Below, piece by piece: positions 62,016-64,000 of a DNA stretch of 64,000 nucleotides (its first letter is position 1; the number at the start of each line of letters is the position of its first letter). The translations under genes were made by a program, and so were the position numbers. The stretch comes from Bacillota bacterium (GTDB lineage: Bacteria; Bacillota; Negativicutes; Sporomusales; Sporomusaceae): positions 1 through 64,000 of the forward strand of contig JAGGAB010000003.1 of assembly GCA_017889705.1 (NCBI GenBank), in the 5' to 3' direction. Below the pieces are notes generated by a model. The model saw only the letters and a program-made list of their open reading frames with translations, searched no databases and was not told the DNA's origin.

Positions 62016-62865
62016 CTTTTACCCCCAGCTTTTCAATTAGAATCCGCCCTTTTTCAGAGGCTGCCGGAATAAAACCATGCTTCGCAAAAATCGCCTGTCC
62101 TTCATCCGAACAAATAAAATTCACATAGTCATCAGCTAACGCACGATCCTTGGCATATTTCATCACACCGATAGTAAAAATCAGCGGCCCGGGTGGGAAA
62201 AGTTCTTCGGGTATAGGAAACACTTCCACTTGTCCGGCAAATCTCTCCATACAGGTTAGCCGCCTTTCCACAATCGAAGCCGCCCCTTCGCCACTTATAA
62301 TTTTGGACATCATCTTAACAACACAGCTTTCCTTCTCAATCATATTTTTGAGAACTGCGCCGTCAATGCCGGCTTTTTTGAGAATACCCATAACAGCATC
62401 ACCACCCGGTGGCGATGCCCCTAATGGCAGGATAACACGAACTCCCGGACGTGCCAAATCCTGCACTGTTTGGATTCCCGCCGGATTGCCAAGAGGAGTG
62501 ATTATTACATACTCGGTAAAACACAAAGGCTTAAAATACAGCATTTTTTCAGCAGTTCTCAAGCTTTTTGCCAGTTGCAGCACCCTTCCGGCAAAAACCT
62601 CGGTTACGGCGCCGCCTAATAGTGATTTTCCCAGTGCAGCTGCAAAAGCTCCTGTGTAATTGATCTTGATACCATTTCGCTGTTCATACAAATTATTAAC
62701 CTCGTTGAAAGCTTCCGACAATCCTCCGCAAGACCAAACTTGCAGTGAATCAGACTGGAAGCGCCCCGCATACAGAAGACCGGGTGTTAGCGCCGCAGCA
62801 ACAACGGAAGCTATGCCCGCTTTAAGAAATGTCCTGCGCTTTACCCCATCTTTTTTATCTTCCAT
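62008..62865 (-). CDS. ModA-like substrate-binding protein, Tat signal
   Basis: The 285-residue protein has a twin-arginine-type signal (KRRTFLKAGIASVVAAAL), then a periplasmic-binding fold resembling molybdate/tungstate-binding ModA: GGLSEAFNEV, LLGGAVTEVFAGRV, GNPAGIQTVQDLARPG and a C-terminal SDEGQAIFAKHGFIPA. A Tat signal on a binding protein suggests folded or cofactor-loaded export. Normally it would be next to a permease and ATPase; none is here and the next gene is a polyferredoxin. Confidence 0.85.
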   Translation of the reverse strand: MEDKKDGVKRRTFLKAGIASVVAAALTPGLLYAGRFQSDSLQVWSCGGLSEAFNEVNNLYEQRNGIKINYTGAFAAALGKSLLGGAVTEVFAGRVLQLAKSLRTAEKMLYFKPLCFTEYVIITPLGNPAGIQTVQDLARPGVRVILPLGASPPGGDAVMGILKKAGIDGAVLKNMIEKESCVVKMMSKIISGEGAASIVERRLTCMERFAGQVEVFPIPEELFPPGPLIFTIGVMKYAKDRALADDYVNFICSDEGQAIFAKHGFIPAASEKGRILIEKLGVKDV

Positions 62866-63046
62866 AATAATACTCCCTTCGCACAGCTATTTAGCAGATT
62901 TTAAGTGACCTTTATATGTATGATCGCTTAGTATAAATTTAATATATATGCAAGTAAAATTTATTCTATAATCACTTATTAAATCCTGCTAAAAAGCAAC
63001 TATTTTGTGCTCTCAAGAGTCGAACCAGGATACAAGACGAAAAATT

Positions 63047-63079
63047 AAGTATCCCACAGCTTAGCTGCAGGATACTATA
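63047..63079 (-). terminator. Terminator of the arsenic genes
   Basis: Leftward AGTATCC-GCAGC/GCTG-GGATACT hairpin followed by TAATTTTT, 25 nt beyond arsN2. Confidence 0.78.
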
Positions 63080-63103
63080 TAGTACATTTAAGACAATTTC
63101 AAC

Positions 63104-63544
63104 TTATTCTAATACGATACTCATACAAGTACTACAAGCAGGACAAGCAGCATTTAACGCCGATTGTTTCAATAAATCTTCCGGTATTTCTTGTCGTTCA
63201 ATAGTTTTAAATCCAAATTCTTTTAGATAGTTTTCTGCCGTTTGCGTCATAAGATATAAGCATTTTATACCTTGCTTGCGCCCTTCAGCAAGTGCAACCT
63301 TAACAAGCTCAGTGGCAATCCCCCGCTGCCGAAACTCAGGGTCACAAGCCAGCGACCGCAACAAGCCCTTGTCCCCGAAACGCTCCATCCCAATTACCGC
63401 TAAGATCTCACTATTGTTACCTAGCACAACCAAGAAATAAATACCATTATCTTCAATGCCGGCAGTTGGCAACCCGACAGTAACAAGTAATTTCTTTATT
63501 CTGGCGAGGTCGTTAGCTGTCGCGTTTCGAATTTTGTAATCCAT
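63104..63544 (-). CDS. arsN2: Arsenic-resistance N-acetyltransferase ArsN2-like
   Basis: The 146-residue GNAT enzyme has the acetyl-CoA loop RQRGIATELVKVAL and an arsenic-type layout with a C-terminal cysteine-rich tail (ACPACSTCMSIVLE). ArsN proteins modify organoarsenicals such as phosphinothricin-like arsinothricin; the ArsN2 branch is often next to arsM. The start is ATG 63544, 5 nt after the arsM stop, so translation is coupled. A longer reading from 63643 overlaps arsM and is not preferred. Confidence 0.85.
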   Translation of the reverse strand: MDYKIRNATANDLARIKKLLVTVGLPTAGIEDNGIYFLVVLGNNSEILAVIGMERFGDKGLLRSLACDPEFRQRGIATELVKVALAEGRKQGIKCLYLMTQTAENYLKEFGFKTIERQEIPEDLLKQSALNAACPACSTCMSIVLE

Positions 63545-63548
63545 TCCG

Positions 63549-64000
63549 TTAATTAGGCTTGCGTGCTCTGATAAAGGCACTGACAATCGCCCCCTCCAGT
63601 TGCACCAACTCTTCTTTCGATAAATGCGCAAACATATCGCCATCTACATCTGCAAACTCATAGACTCGGGTAACCTGGACTTCAATATTTTCGAAGCCGA
63701 CGTTCACCAACTTGCTCTGATATTCGCAGTCACTAAGTGCCCCGGCTATACAACCGGCCCAGGCAATCAAATCCTGCTGTACTGTAAGCGGCAATTCCTT
63801 TTTTAGTACAATGTCTGATACGGCGACCCGCCCACCCGGCTTCAAAACCCGGAAGCATTCTTTTAGCACTTGATCTTTATCAGCCGAAAGGCTAATAACA
63901 CAATTCGAGATAATAACATCTACCGAATTATCCGGGAGCGGAATATCTTCAATATGTCCCTTTAAAAACTCAACATTTGTAATCCCTGATTTTTTCTGGT
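63549..64000 (-). CDS. arsM: Arsenite S-adenosylmethionine methyltransferase (partial)
   Basis: Only the C-terminal part is in the window; the gene enters from the right edge. [21 protein letters not shown] matches the SNCVINL motif of ArsM, whose Cys binds As(III), followed by [13 protein letters not shown] of the methyltransferase fold and CEYQSKL. The C terminus is ordinary. It is first gene of the pair and methylates arsenite. Upstream sequence is not visible. Confidence 0.9.
   Translation of the reverse strand, partial: QKKSGITNVEFLKGHIEDIPLPDNSVDVIISNCVISLSADKDQVLKECFRVLKPGGRVAVSDIVLKKELPLTVQQDLIAWAGCIAGALSDCEYQSKLVNVGFENIEVQVTRVYEFADVDGDMFAHLSKEELVQLEGAIVSAFIRARKPN

Overview
The window looks like chromosome of an anaerobic, diderm, probably spore-forming Firmicute, most likely a Negativicute of the Sporomusa/Pelosinus type. 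This is inferred from the 16S 5' end, strong AGGAGG ribosome sites with frequent TTG/GTG starts, T-box and Mn riboswitch control, radical-SAM enzymes and an FeFe-hydrogenase maturase, together with HlyD/RND-type adaptors that imply an outer membrane. No phage, transposase, CRISPR array or tRNA gene was seen.

Layout. 1-600: 5' end of a leftward 16S rRNA gene with three tandem consensus promoters. 0.6-7.8 kb: a small protein, a polysaccharide deacetylase, two radical-SAM proteins, a cell-wall amidase, oligoendopeptidase F and a zinc-ribbon protein. 7.9-10.6 kb: an NHEJ operon (LigD ligase, Ku, LigD polymerase) whose ligase gene is broken by an internal deletion. 10.6-21.7 kb: two copies of a structured intergenic repeat flank two PEP carboxykinase genes (one broken, one intact), threonine synthase, tRNA-editing proteins, an HD-GYP protein and NAD synthetase. 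21.8-26.8 kb: cell-envelope and unknown genes plus a DapA-family aldolase. 26.8-32.7 kb: a TetR-controlled ABC-2 efflux operon behind a perfect 38-bp palindrome, and an orphan RND adaptor. 32.8-34.9 kb: hydG with its ACT-like partner behind an attenuator-type leader. 35-40 kb: a chemoreceptor, a DUF1848 protein, and a CsoR/CstR-family regulator with polyferredoxins and a decayed CoA-disulfide-reductase remnant. 40-44.7 kb: cell-wall hydrolases, a free-standing FliG-N-like domain, a class A beta-lactamase-like lipoprotein and UspA.

44.8-55.6 kb is the most distinctive region. A leftward operon encodes a fused glutamate-mutase-like B12 enzyme, a P-loop protein that may be its reactivase, an Fe-S-type flavoprotein, a fold-type-I PLP enzyme, RidA, two unrecognised small proteins, a mini-protein and a permease. 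A LysR regulator lies nearby. It reads as uptake and anaerobic breakdown of an amino acid through a carbon-skeleton rearrangement; the substrate cannot be named from sequence.

55.7-64 kb: an MFS permease, a Mn-riboswitch-controlled MneA/GDT1-type exporter, aroD under a Phe-type T-box, a C39-like peptidase, a peroxiredoxin, a ModA-like binding protein coupled to a NapH-like polyferredoxin, and an arsM-arsN2 arsenic pair running off the end. Three genes (ligD, the first pckA, the CoA-disulfide reductase) carry internal deletions with loss of frame, a recurrent decay pattern or a possible assembly problem.
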